In this document: positions 8,996 to 17,452 of the stretch, in pieces
Position numbering within the stretch: the first letter of the stretch is position 1
How the letters are laid out: every line of letters begins with the position of its first letter
From: Sphaerochaeta pleomorpha str. Grapes
GTDB lineage: Bacteria; Spirochaetota; Spirochaetia; Sphaerochaetales; Sphaerochaetaceae
Direction: 5' to 3'
DNA: 64,000 nucleotides
NCBI RefSeq assembly: GCF_000236685.1
Contig: NC_016633.1
Span: 1,116,001-1,180,000, forward strand
Made by a program: the position numbers and the translations under genes
The notes under the pieces: model-generated
What the model was told of the DNA's origin: nothing
Seen by the model: only the letters and a program-made list of their open reading frames with translations
Databases searched by the model: none

Positions 8996-9424
8996 GTGAG
9001 CCCCCTCCTTGTTGCAAACGAATTCCCTGCACGGTACACTGGCAACGTGAAAAAGAGACACCCCACCCTTATCGTGGATTTAAGCATATTCTTGCTCTGC
9101 ATTGCCATTCTCATTCTGCTTTTTGCAAACCAACAGAGCAAAGGAGGCGGGTACCTGCAGGTCGAAAGCCCAGGCGGAACCTACCGGTATAGCCTGGCCA
9201 CAGACACACATTTCCATGTATCAGGCCCGCTCGGGGAGACCGAAATCGAGATCGCAGGGGGGAAAGCCCGGATCGTAGACTCACCCTGTCCCACTAAAAG
9301 CTGCACCCGCCAACTTCCCATCTCAACGGGAAACGGTTGGGTCGCCTGCCTGCCCAACCAGATACTCTTGACCATCGTCTCTTCCCCAGACCAAAGTGCG
9401 GAGGTTGATGATGTCGCGAATTGA
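8996..9424 (+). CDS. NusG domain II family membrane-anchored protein
   Basis: A 142-residue protein from a GTG at 8996; a second GTG at 9047 (VKKRHPTLIVD) would give 125 residues, and neither has a strong ribosome-binding site. One membrane helix (LIVDLSIFLLCIAILILLF) is followed by a small beta domain. VDSPCPTKSCTRQLPIS...WVACLPNQILLTI matches the NusG-II (PF07009) pattern with its conserved Cys residues. In many bacteria this protein is encoded directly before a Gx transporter, as here (14 bp overlap). The function is not established. The domain faces outward by the positive-inside rule. Confidence 0.75.
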   Translation: MSPLLVANEFPARYTGNVKKRHPTLIVDLSIFLLCIAILILLFANQQSKGGGYLQVESPGGTYRYSLATDTHFHVSGPLGETEIEIAGGKARIVDSPCPTKSCTRQLPISTGNGWVACLPNQILLTIVSSPDQSAEVDDVAN

Positions 9425-10526
9425 ACGAAAAATTGCTTTTGTCGCAGCTACCACCCTCCTGTGTGCAACCTTGGAATACCTTATTCCAAAACCCCTGCCG
9501 TTTCTCAAGCTCGGGCTGGCGAACTTGCCGTTGCTCATCTGCCTGGAGTTTTTTACCTTCAAGCAATTCTTCATCCTATTGCTACTCAAATCTATCGGGC
9601 AGGGGTTTGTGAGCGGGACATTGTTTTCGTACCTCTTTCTCATATCACTTGCCGGCACGCTATCCAGCGGTATCATCATGAAGGCTTTGAAAAGCCTGTT
9701 CAAAGACCGAATCTCCCTTGTAGGCTGCAGCCTGGCAGGGGCAATGGCCAGCAATTTCGCCCAGTTGCAAGTCGCCTCCGTCGTTGCCTATGGGAAAGCT
9801 ATCTGGGTGGCTGCCCCCCTGATGCTCTCAATCGGTCTTGCAAGCAGTTTTGTCCTCGGCCTTCTGGCTCAAATCTATCAACAAAGGGGAACGATACCCG
9901 CTCTGTTGCAAACAGATACGCTCGAACTCTCGCTCCCGCTTATGCAGGAACGGGAACACAATGCATCGGTAGCGATTGCTTCCCTACTGTGCATATTGGC
10001 AATCTTGCTGGTTGACCAATTCCCGGCCCTTGCCCTCATTACCCTGCTTATGTATGTCCTGCAATTTATCGCCCACCGCAGGATACTGGTCATCCCCCCG
10101 TTGATGCTGCTGTTTTCCATGGTCCTGCTCAGCCTGTTTGAACCCAACGGCAAAGTCCTGCTGTCCATCGGATCGGTTGCCCTCACCGATGGTGCGCTCA
10201 ACCTTGCCCTGGTCAAGGCCCTGCGCTTGGTATGCCTGCTCAGTGCAAGCCAATGTATCAGCGCAAGCAACCCGAATCTCAAGGGCAGGCTGCTTGCCTA
10301 TATTCCTTTGACCTTAGGGTATTTCAACCTTCTCTCCTCCTCGTTTAAAAGCGGAGGAGGCTCGCTTATCGAACGAGTCGATAGAGCCCTTATAGCTACT
10401 GCAAGTGGGGAACATACCGTTACGGTACGCGGGAAAAAAGCAGCAAGGACCATTTCGAAGCCACTTTTCTCCCTTGTTTCTTTTTGCGTATGTTCTGTAG
10501 CAATTCTCAGTAAATTCTTGTTTTAA
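9411..10526 (+). CDS. Gx transporter family / heptaprenyl diphosphate synthase component I-like membrane protein
   Basis: A 371-residue protein. The ATG at 9411 is chosen because GGAGG lies 6 bp upstream; the GTG at 9396 and ATG at 9408 fit less well. The N-terminal half is strongly hydrophobic and has KPLPFLKLGLANLPLL and GQGFVSGTLFSYLF, typical of the Gx transporter family (PF07456, historically called heptaprenyl diphosphate synthase component I). The C-terminal half has further membrane segments and resembles an ECF-type T or energy-coupling subunit in hydropathy only. The pairing with the preceding NusG-II gene is the usual arrangement. The substrate is unknown. Confidence 0.72.
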   Translation: MSRIERKIAFVAATTLLCATLEYLIPKPLPFLKLGLANLPLLICLEFFTFKQFFILLLLKSIGQGFVSGTLFSYLFLISLAGTLSSGIIMKALKSLFKDRISLVGCSLAGAMASNFAQLQVASVVAYGKAIWVAAPLMLSIGLASSFVLGLLAQIYQQRGTIPALLQTDTLELSLPLMQEREHNASVAIASLLCILAILLVDQFPALALITLLMYVLQFIAHRRILVIPPLMLLFSMVLLSLFEPNGKVLLSIGSVALTDGALNLALVKALRLVCLLSASQCISASNPNLKGRLLAYIPLTLGYFNLLSSSFKSGGGSLIERVDRALIATASGEHTVTVRGKKAARTISKPLFSLVSFCVCSVAILSKFLF

Positions 10527-10662
10527 GTAATTTATTTCACATTATTTAAACATAATAGTATTTTATTTACAATTAATTCAAACTTTCTTATCATTGTTAT
10601 TTCTAATCATGCAATCTCCACATGCTATAGTTTAATATTTATATTTTTTTATCTATTTCATA

Positions 10663-10690
10663 TTGACCTTATTAGATAAAAATTTATATA
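10663..10690 (+). promoter_or_regulatory. Probable adhE promoter
   Basis: TTGACC (10663-10668), 16 bp, TATATA (10685-10690), in a very AT-rich stretch (10527-10721) ending 31 bp before the adhE ATG. I looked for a Rex-type redox operator here and saw only a weak match (TTGTTA-TTTC-TAATCA upstream near 10595), which I do not call. Confidence 0.55.
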
Positions 10691-10721
10691 TTCAAGCCAT
10701 CTAACAACCAGGAGCTTAACC

Positions 10722-13391
10722 ATGGCAGACAAAGAAAAAAAATCAGAGCCATTCGAAGGACAAGCAGACTTGCAAAACTTGATCGAACGCGTAAAACGCG
10801 CCCAGATCAAATTTGCTACCTATTCACAGGAACAGGTTGACGCTATTTTCAGGGCAGCGGCCATCGCTGCAAATGATGCTCGGATCTCCCTAGCCCAACA
10901 AGCCGTAGCAGAGACAGGCATGGGAATCATTGAAGACAAAGTAATCAAGAACCACTTTTCCGCTGAGTATATTTTCCATAAATACAAAGACGATAAAACC
11001 TGTGGCATCATCGAGAAGGACTCAGCGTTCGGAATCCAGAAGATTGCAGAGCCAAAAGGGGTCATCTGCGCTATCATCCCTACAACCAATCCTACCTCCA
11101 CAGCTATCTTCAAGAGCCTCATCAGCCTCAAGACCCGTAATGCAATCATCTTCAGTCCCCATCCCAGGGCGAAGAACTGTACGTGCAATGCGGCGCGCAT
11201 CATCCTGGAAGCCGCTGTGAAAGCCGGTGCTCCCGAGGACATTGTCGGCTGGATCGATGCACCCTCGATGGAAAAAACCGACTACCTCATGAAAAGCCCC
11301 TTGGTAAACCTCATCCTCGCTACCGGCGGCCCTGCCATGGTGAAAAGTGCCTATTCCTCCGGCAAACCGGCTATCGGCGTAGGACCTGGAAACACCCCTG
11401 CCCTTATTGAAAAGAGTGCGAATATCAAAATGGCTGTCAGCTCGATCCTTATGTCAAAGACCTTTGACAACGGCGTCGTATGCGCCAGCGAACAATCCAT
11501 AATCTGCCACAAAGATATCTATGAGGAAGTAAAGAAGGAACTTGCCGACCGCGGAGCTGCTTTCCTTGATAAAGAGCAGGCTGATAAACTCGGTTCGGTT
11601 ATCATTGACAAGAAAAGGGGAACGGTAAACCCGGCAATCGTTGGACAAAGCGCCTCCACTATCGCCAACCTTGCAGGTTTCGCTGTAGCCGCGAATGCTA
11701 AGGTCCTTATCGCTGAAGTCTCTGACATTAGCGAATCAGAACCCTTTGCCCATGAAAAACTCAGCCCGGTGCTTGCCATGTACAAGTGCGATAATTTTGG
11801 CGATGGGACCGACAAGGCTGCTAAACTGGTGGCTTTAGGTGGCTTTGGGCACACCAGCGTCCTGTATATCGATGAAACGGAACAGGATAAAATTGATACC
11901 TTTGGCAAAACGGTAAAAACCAGCAGGGTCTTGGTTAACATGCCGGCAAGCCAGGGAGCTATCGGGGACATCTACAATTTCATGCTCGAGCCTTCCCTTA
12001 CCCTCGGTTGTGGATCCTGGGGAAACAACTCCATCAGCGAAAACGTCGGTCCAAAACACCTTTTGAACATCAAGACCGAAGCCTGCAGGAGGGAAAACAT
12101 GCTCTGGTTCAAACTGCCTCCCAAAATCTATTTCAAATTTGGTTGTCTGCCCATTGCATTGCAGGAACTGAAAGGCAAGAAACGTGCCTTTATCATCACC
12201 GATGCCTTCCTGTTCAACAGCGGCATGGTAGAAAAAATTACCTCTGTCCTTGAACCGCTCGGAATCGAATGCGAATGCTTCCACCAAGTCAAACCCGACC
12301 CGACCCTTGCCACTATTACCGAGGGAATGAATATCATGAATGCCTTCAAGCCTGATGTGCTCATTGGCCTTGGCGGCGGATCCCCGATGGATGCCGCAAA
12401 GATCATGTGGTTGCTGTATGAACATCCCGAGGTAAAATTCGAAGGCCTTGCCCTGCGCTTCATGGACATCCAAAAGAGAATCTACGCCTTCCCCAACATG
12501 GGCAAGAAAGCGGAATTGGTATGCATCCCCACTACCAGCGGAACTGGTAGCGAAGTCACCCCGTTTGCCATCATCACCGATGAAAAAACCGGCATGAAAT
12601 GGGCAATCGCCGACTATGCACTCACCCCCACGATGGCAATCGTGGACAGCGAGCTGGCTATGGGACAACCTAAGGGCCTGACTGCAAGTTGCGGTGTTGA
12701 TGTCTTGACCCATGCCCTGGAAGCCTTGGCTTCAAGCATGTCCACCGATTTTACCAACGGACTCTCACTCGAGGCTGCCAGGATTATCTTCAAGTATCTT
12801 CCGACCGCCTACCGTGACGGCACTGACAAAAAAGCAAGGGAAAAAGTGCACGATGCCTCCACCATGGCCGGCATGGCCTTCTCCAACGCTTTCCTCGGGC
12901 TCTGTCATTCGATGGCACACAAGCTGGGGGCGGCCTTCCATGTACCCCATGGGATGGCAAACGCACTGCTCTTGACCAACATTATCCGCTATAACGCTAC
13001 GGACAACCCGATCAAGCAGGCAGCATTCCCCCAGTATGAGTTCCCTTCGGCAGTAAGCCGGTATGCCAGGGCAGCAGACTACATTGCCATGCAGGTCAAT
13101 GACCAGAGCAACACCCCTTACATTTCGGTAAGGCAGGATGCGAATCAGGATGAGAAAGTTGAGGCATTGATTGCGGGCATCGAAAAGCTGAAAGACGAGC
13201 TCAACATTCCCAAGTCTATCAAAGACTGGGGTGTGGACGAGGCATCCTTTTTGGCTATGGTCGATGAACTGTCGGTACGGGCATTCGACGACCAATGTAC
13301 TGGAAGCAATCCCCGTTACCCACTGATCAGCGAGATCAAGCAACTATACCTTGATAGCTTCTATGGGAAAAAGTGGACCGAAAACAGATAG
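10722..13391 (+). CDS. adhE: Bifunctional acetaldehyde-CoA/alcohol dehydrogenase
   Basis: An 889-residue fused enzyme that reduces acetyl-CoA to acetaldehyde and then ethanol with two NADH, regenerating NAD+ during sugar fermentation. The N-terminal aldehyde dehydrogenase domain (~15-440) has the catalytic Cys in DNGVVCASEQS (C254) and GVGPGNTPALI. The linker carries NMPASQGAIGD and GSWGNNS. The C-terminal iron alcohol dehydrogenase domain has GGGSPMDAAK, TTSGTGSEVTPFAII, HALEALAS and CHSMAHKLGAAFHVPHG with metal-binding His residues. Length matches the family. AGGAG precedes the ATG by 8 bp. It is monocistronic, with its own promoter and terminator. It is the strongest indicator here of a fermentative anaerobe. 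Confidence 0.97.
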   Translation: MADKEKKSEPFEGQADLQNLIERVKRAQIKFATYSQEQVDAIFRAAAIAANDARISLAQQAVAETGMGIIEDKVIKNHFSAEYIFHKYKDDKTCGIIEKDSAFGIQKIAEPKGVICAIIPTTNPTSTAIFKSLISLKTRNAIIFSPHPRAKNCTCNAARIILEAAVKAGAPEDIVGWIDAPSMEKTDYLMKSPLVNLILATGGPAMVKSAYSSGKPAIGVGPGNTPALIEKSANIKMAVSSILMSKTFDNGVVCASEQSIICHKDIYEEVKKELADRGAAFLDKEQADKLGSVIIDKKRGTVNPAIVGQSASTIANLAGFAVAANAKVLIAEVSDISESEPFAHEKLSPVLAMYKCDNFGDGTDKAAKLVALGGFGHTSVLYIDETEQDKIDTFGKTVKTSRVLVNMPASQGAIGDIYNFMLEPSLTLGCGSWGNNSISENVGPKHLLNIKTEACRRENMLWFKLPPKIYFKFGCLPIALQELKGKKRAFIITDAFLFNSGMVEKITSVLEPLGIECECFHQVKPDPTLATITEGMNIMNAFKPDVLIGLGGGSPMDAAKIMWLLYEHPEVKFEGLALRFMDIQKRIYAFPNMGKKAELVCIPTTSGTGSEVTPFAIITDEKTGMKWAIADYALTPTMAIVDSELAMGQPKGLTASCGVDVLTHALEALASSMSTDFTNGLSLEAARIIFKYLPTAYRDGTDKKAREKVHDASTMAGMAFSNAFLGLCHSMAHKLGAAFHVPHGMANALLLTNIIRYNATDNPIKQAAFPQYEFPSAVSRYARAADYIAMQVNDQSNTPYISVRQDANQDEKVEALIAGIEKLKDELNIPKSIKDWGVDEASFLAMVDELSVRAFDDQCTGSNPRYPLISEIKQLYLDSFYGKKWTENR

Positions 13392-13416
13392 AAAAAGAAC
13401 ATAATCACCTTACTTG

Positions 13417-13450
13417 GGCTATCGCAGGGACATCCTTGCGGTAGCCTTTT
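13417..13450 (+). terminator. Intrinsic terminator of adhE
   Basis: GGCTATCGCA (13417-13426) pairs with TGCGGTAGCC (13437-13446; one U-G pair) and is followed by TTTTCTCT. It begins 26 bp after the adhE stop. Confidence 0.85.
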
Positions 13451-13901
13451 CTCTGCAAGCCGTTACAGAATCCCAATCGAAAAAAACATACTGAAAAACT
13501 TAGTCAGGTAACATAAAACTGACTATCAACATTTTTTGCTACGGAAATACAATTTCTATGATTGCCTTGCACGTATATATAGAAAGCAGGTACCAGGTAA
13601 GAAATCCTCAAATTCCACGCCCTTTTGTACAGCCATGTTTGCCCAACATGGTACAGCTTTCTTTTTGTGCACGTAAATGATTCGAAATATGTTGAATAAC
13701 AGCCTCATTTCGAAAAATGTCTAGCACTTACACTTGGCTTCATCCTCAAGACCGTAATGAAAGACAGGCGGCGGCGCAAGTATTGAAGCTCAAATTTTCC
13801 CAAAGCAACCTAGAACCAGGATGTCCCTTTCCAATCAGCAATCCTTCCCTACTCAATTCCGCTTCTGTACAAACCCTCCCTTCTTCAGCTACTATAGTCC
13901 C
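13451..13901. other. 451-bp gap between adhE and the HAD gene, no ORF recognised
   Basis: No protein-like frame was seen. A terminator-like hairpin lies at 13633-13666, and TATATATAG at 13574-13582 could be a -10 box, though no good -35 is paired with it. The rest, including the 230 bp before the HAD start, shows nothing recognisable. Confidence 0.5.
13633..13666 (+). terminator. Orphan terminator-like hairpin
   Basis: CCATGTT-TGCCC-AACATGG is a perfect 7-bp stem-loop with outer GTA/TAC pairing possible, followed by TACAGC and TTTCTTTTT. It has a T-tract only on the plus strand. It is 240 bp before the next gene and well past the adhE terminator, so it may end a small RNA or a leader transcript. 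Confidence 0.5.
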
Positions 13902-14708
13902 ATGTTTGACTGTAAGCTCATTTGCACCGATATAGACGGAACCCTCCTGAATAGCGAACACCGCATCAGCGAAGAAAACAAGAAAGCCATCCAACTGGCA
14001 GTAAGCAAGAATATCCTTGTCTCTTTGGTGAGCGGAAGAATTGCGGGAAGCCTTGCTGTACTGCAGAGAGAACTTGGCATCACTGGCCCTTTGGGGTGTT
14101 ATAGTGGCAGCCTTGTGCTTGATGGAGAAGAAATCTTGGCCTCCCACCCCATTACCAACGACCAGGCAAGAAGGATTCTCGCTTCCCTTGCCTCTTCAGG
14201 TCTGCAAGCCATCATTTTTGGCAAAGACCAGTGGTTTATCGACACAAGAGGAAAATGGCATGACAAGGAGGCGAATGTATCCCAGTATCCGGGAAAGGTC
14301 TGTAATTTTGCCTCTTTGTTGGATACTTGGGACAAGGAAGGAAAAACCCCCTATAAAATCCTATGCATGAGCGAAGACACGACACTAGTGCAAGAAGCGG
14401 AATTGCGATTACATCCTCTTTTCTCTTGTGAACTGAACATCTTCCGATCCTCTCCGCACTATCTGGAAATCTCTGCAAAGGGAATCGACAAGGGACATGC
14501 AGTGCATGCAATCTGTAAAAAATATGGGTTTTCTCCCTCGCAGGTCATGGCAGTAGGTGACTTCTACAATGACCTGGGCATGTTCCGTGAGGCAGGCTAT
14601 TCTGTTGCCATGGGCAATGCCCCTTCAGATATCAAGAGCCAGGCAGATACGGTAACCCTCTCGAACAACGAGCATGGCCTCGCTGTCGCAATTCAGGCAA
14701 TCCTATGA
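13902..14708 (+). CDS. Cof-type HAD-IIB hydrolase (sugar phosphatase-like)
   Basis: A 268-residue protein from the ATG at 13902; upstream in-frame sequence to 13821 is not protein-like. HAD motifs: I CTDIDGTLLNS (D8, D10), II VSGR, III K in the region GIDKGHAVHAICKKYG, IV MAVGDFYNDLGMF. The large cap between motifs II and III makes it type IIB (Cof/YidA-like), enzymes that dephosphorylate sugar phosphates or flavin-type substrates. Its stop overlaps the start of the MFS gene (ATGA), so the two are co-translated. Confidence 0.88.
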   Translation: MFDCKLICTDIDGTLLNSEHRISEENKKAIQLAVSKNILVSLVSGRIAGSLAVLQRELGITGPLGCYSGSLVLDGEEILASHPITNDQARRILASLASSGLQAIIFGKDQWFIDTRGKWHDKEANVSQYPGKVCNFASLLDTWDKEGKTPYKILCMSEDTTLVQEAELRLHPLFSCELNIFRSSPHYLEISAKGIDKGHAVHAICKKYGFSPSQVMAVGDFYNDLGMFREAGYSVAMGNAPSDIKSQADTVTLSNNEHGLAVAIQAIL

Positions 14709-15949
14709 AAAAGAGCATCTCACTTTCACTCTACAAGGGACTGCCTCAGCCCATCTATGTGCTTTTCTTCGCCACAGTCATCAATGGCATAGGCATCTTT
14801 GTCTATCCGTTTCTGGCCCTCTATTTGACTCAACGCCTCCATTACTCTGCCTGGGAGGCGGGTCGGTTCATGACCTTTGCCTCGGTACTCTATATTCCGG
14901 GTTCCTTTATCGGAAGCAAACTTGCCGACAGTTTTGGGCGAAAACCCGTTATGGTGGTATTCCAGCTCTTGATGGATTTCTGCTTTATCCTTTGCGGCTT
15001 TTTAGAAGGCTCTGCGATCGTACCCTACCTTGTTCTTCTGGGCCTGTTCTTTGACGGGGCTGTCGACCCAGCCCGGGAAGCGCTTAAAACCGATGTGACA
15101 AACCAGGAAAACAGACAGGTTTCCTTCTCGCTCATCTACCTGGGCCACAACCTTGGGTATGCCTGCGGTCCGGTTATCGCCGGATATCTCTTCTACAAGG
15201 CTCCCCAATGGATATTCTGGGGTAATGCCCTGGCTGGAATCTTCTCGATCATCCTGGTACTAGCAAAGGTAAAGGAAAGCAACCCAACCCACGAACAGCT
15301 CGAGGAAAGCAAAAAATCCAATTCCACAGAAAAAGCAGAGGATGGCGGATTGCTCAAAGCCTTGCTCACGCGGCCTACCCTGTTGCTGTTTGCTTTTTTC
15401 GTGACCTTTTACAGCTTTGCCTACAGCCAGACGCTCTTTGCCCTTCCCCTCTGGACCACTGAGCTATTCCAAACAAACGGAGCAACAATCTATGGCCTGA
15501 TGATGACTGTCAATGCACTTGTGGTAGTTTTCTTCACGCCGCTTTTCGTCAGTGCCTTACGGTCGAACCATCCTTTGCTCAATACCGCTATCGCAGGTCT
15601 GCTCTACGCCCTTGGTTTCTCGCTTCTGGCATTGGCAAAGGTACCCACTGCATTTTATCTGCTGGCTGTGGTTTTCACGTTTGGTGAAATCATATCTGCA
15701 ACCAACGAACAGTTCCATGTGGCCAACAACACCCCGATGAGCCATCGAGCGCGTTTCAGTGCAATATTGCCAATTATCATGGGAACCGGGCATGCAATCG
15801 CACCCATGGTTGCAGGCACAATCATAGAAAAGTATTCGATGGGATGGGTATGGATAACCGCAGGAGCATCGGCGCTTTTCGGCGCGCTCGGGATCACCTC
15901 GCTCTATCTCTATGATTGTCGCAAGAAAAAGAAGAAAGCCCTGTGCTAA
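14705..15949 (+). CDS. Major facilitator superfamily transporter
   Basis: A 414-residue protein with about 12 membrane segments in two halves separated by a charged loop (HEQLEESKKSNSTEKAED). The MFS loop 2-3 signature is present as GSKLADSFGRKPVMV. The first helix has NGIGIFVYPFLALYLTQ, as in multidrug-type MFS members. It overlaps the HAD phosphatase gene by 4 bp. The substrate is unknown, and the HAD partner does not settle it. A terminator follows directly. Confidence 0.88.
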   Translation: MKKSISLSLYKGLPQPIYVLFFATVINGIGIFVYPFLALYLTQRLHYSAWEAGRFMTFASVLYIPGSFIGSKLADSFGRKPVMVVFQLLMDFCFILCGFLEGSAIVPYLVLLGLFFDGAVDPAREALKTDVTNQENRQVSFSLIYLGHNLGYACGPVIAGYLFYKAPQWIFWGNALAGIFSIILVLAKVKESNPTHEQLEESKKSNSTEKAEDGGLLKALLTRPTLLLFAFFVTFYSFAYSQTLFALPLWTTELFQTNGATIYGLMMTVNALVVVFFTPLFVSALRSNHPLLNTAIAGLLYALGFSLLALAKVPTAFYLLAVVFTFGEIISATNEQFHVANNTPMSHRARFSAILPIIMGTGHAIAPMVAGTIIEKYSMGWVWITAGASALFGALGITSLYLYDCRKKKKKALC

Positions 15950-15955
15950 AAAGAA

Positions 15956-15981
15956 GCCCCTGGAAGTATCCAGAGGCTTTT
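15956..15981. terminator. Bidirectional terminator between converging MFS and ferredoxin genes
   Basis: GCCCCTGGA (15956-15964) pairs with TCCAGAGGC (15969-15977) with one internal mismatch. T-runs follow on both strands (TTTT on plus, TTCTTTTT on minus). It lies 7 bp after one stop codon and 8 bp before the other. Confidence 0.82.
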
Positions 15982-15988
15982 CAATTCC

Positions 15989-16474
15989 TTAGCTGAGCAA
16001 AGCAAGTAATGTTTCAACTGCTTCTTTGGGAAAGAGCTCACCCTGGTCCTTTTCAAGCAACCCCTGCAAAAAGGCTCTGACCTCCTCACTCTGGGGCAAC
16101 ATGAACCCTGCCTCCCTCAGGCAATCCTCTGCCATAATCCTATTCGATTTCTCGAAAGCCTTTGCCAATTGACGTTCAAGCGGATTGGACGAAGTCTTTG
16201 CAATTACGGCGGCAAAGTGTTCCTGGGCAACCTTGTTTTCTGCCATCACACGCAAAAAAGCTTTCATTTCCCTGCTTTTCTCCTGCGGAGGCGCATAGTT
16301 GTCATACACAAAATAGAGGGCATGGGAAGGACAAGCATCCACACAAAGACGGCAACCATCCAGGCATTTTGTAAAATCGACCTGTCCATCCTCAGTGTCG
16401 GTAGCCCCGGTGGGACATACAAACAGACATAGACAGTCTTTGGTACAAAGGTTGATATTTCTCGCTGCATGCAT
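15989..16474 (-). CDS. Ferredoxin-like 4Fe-4S protein with unusual Cys spacing
   Basis: A 161-residue protein from the ATG at 16474, which overlaps the stop of the upstream rubredoxin-like gene (TAATG). The N-terminal ~60 residues hold two Cys clusters: CTKDCLCLFVCP and CLDGCRLCVDACP. Both end in CP like 2[4Fe-4S] ferredoxins, but the spacing is C-x3-C-x-C-x3-CP and C-x3-C-x2-C-x3-CP instead of C-x2-C-x2-C-x3-CP. The remaining ~100 residues are a helical extension with no recognised domain. The gene pairing suggests an electron carrier serving the rubredoxin-like protein. Confidence 0.78.
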   Translation of the reverse strand: MHAARNINLCTKDCLCLFVCPTGATDTEDGQVDFTKCLDGCRLCVDACPSHALYFVYDNYAPPQEKSREMKAFLRVMAENKVAQEHFAAVIAKTSSNPLERQLAKAFEKSNRIMAEDCLREAGFMLPQSEEVRAFLQGLLEKDQGELFPKEAVETLLALLS

Positions 16475-16941
16475 TATTGGGCCTCCCTTACTACTTGAGA
16501 GAATCGAGACCGGGGAGCTTTGCAGATTGGGCAAATCTCAGGCGGTGCATCGGAAACGGTAACAAACCCGCAAATCTCACACACAAAGACTTTCGTGTCC
16601 TGCAACAACTCGTCTTTCATTTTCTCCTGCCTATCCAAAAGCGATTTCAAGAGTTTTGAGACTTTCTCACCCCAAACCAAAGCCCTGAGCGCCCCTCGAT
16701 CACCTTCAAGGGTGGCCTGTTCCTTTCCCTTTGGGTATCCTGCCGACAAATCCTTCATGACCAAAGGCATCAAATCCTGCATTTGCTGGCTTTCCGGGGG
16801 AATGACCCCTACCAGATAGAACTCTGCCAATTGGGTAAAAAGGAGTTCCTCCTTCTTTCGCAACTGCTTTGCACACGCCTTGGCAAGATTAGAACAAAGG
16901 GCTCCTAATTCACTGCGAGACATCTCATGTAATGTTTCCAT
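16474..16941 (-). CDS. Rubredoxin-like domain protein with helical N-terminal region
   Basis: A 155-residue protein. The C-terminus has two zinc-ribbon/rubredoxin CxxC pairs, VCEICGFVTVSDAPPEICPICKAP, able to bind one Fe (or Zn). The first ~110 residues are helical and charged (AKACAKQLRKKEELLFTQLAEFYL), somewhat like a rubrerythrin helix bundle, but I do not see the E-x-x-H di-iron ligand pattern. It is the first gene of a two-gene unit with the ferredoxin-like protein. An oxidative-stress or electron-transfer role is plausible but not shown. Confidence 0.72.
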   Translation of the reverse strand: METLHEMSRSELGALCSNLAKACAKQLRKKEELLFTQLAEFYLVGVIPPESQQMQDLMPLVMKDLSAGYPKGKEQATLEGDRGALRALVWGEKVSKLLKSLLDRQEKMKDELLQDTKVFVCEICGFVTVSDAPPEICPICKAPRSRFSQVVREAQ

Positions 16942-17182
16942 ACGGCAGTCTCCTCTTACGTTCTCTTGCTACCAGTATATCACACATAAAGTTACCTGAT
17001 AAAATAGCATTTTTCTTAAAAGAAGCCCTTCCTCCAGGCACAACAAACCTAACAAAAAACCACAAACTGGATTATTTTGTCCATATGTTGCATTTCTAAC
17101 ATATTTTGTACTTTTTTACAAATAATTCACTATAAGTGACAATATTTCGACACGTGTCTAATTTGTATTGCTATGATTTCCT
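16942..17182. promoter_or_regulatory. Divergent AT-rich control region rich in dyads
   Basis: The region lies between the rubredoxin-like gene (minus) and the XRE gene (plus). Four inverted repeats occur within 76 bp: ATATGTT-N8-AACATAT (17083-17104), TTGTA-N6-TACAA (17106-17121), CACT-ATA-AGTG (17128-17138) and the perfect GACACGTGTC (17149-17158). TTTACA with GACAAT 17 bp downstream could be a plus-strand promoter. Confidence 0.45.
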
Positions 17183-17452
17183 ATGAACATCCCACAAATT
17201 GGACTGATAATCAAAAAACTCAGAATTGAACTGCATATGACCCAGCAGGAATTGATAGAAAAAGCGTATTTAACCAGAAGCCAGATTTACTATATTGAAA
17301 CCTGTAAAAAAATACCCCGAAAGCCAACCTTGGATAACATCTGCCTGGCTCTCGGGATAAGTTATTGCGAACTGATCAACTATCAATACTCGTTCGATTC
17401 TTCGACACCAAGCATATCTTCAATGGAAGCCCCCGGGGCTACCATAGGGTAA
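17183..17452 (+). CDS. Small XRE-family helix-turn-helix regulator
   Basis: An 89-residue protein. Residues 5-65 form a Cro/C1-type HTH: IGLIIKKLRIELHMTQQELIEKAYLTRSQIYYIE followed by PTLDNICLALGISYCELI. It is therefore a DNA-binding protein with almost no extra domain. Its last 70 bp lie antisense over the 3' end of ilvB. There is no clear ribosome-binding site. The dyad-rich upstream region suggests autoregulation. AT content is higher than in neighbours, which may point to acquisition by transfer. Confidence 0.72.
   Translation: MNIPQIGLIIKKLRIELHMTQQELIEKAYLTRSQIYYIETCKKIPRKPTLDNICLALGISYCELINYQYSFDSSTPSISSMEAPGATIG

Noticed and set aside
10560-10620. Possible Rex operator before adhE
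   Set aside because: TTGTTA-TTTC-TAATCA matches only one half-site; the region is so AT-rich that such partial matches are expected.
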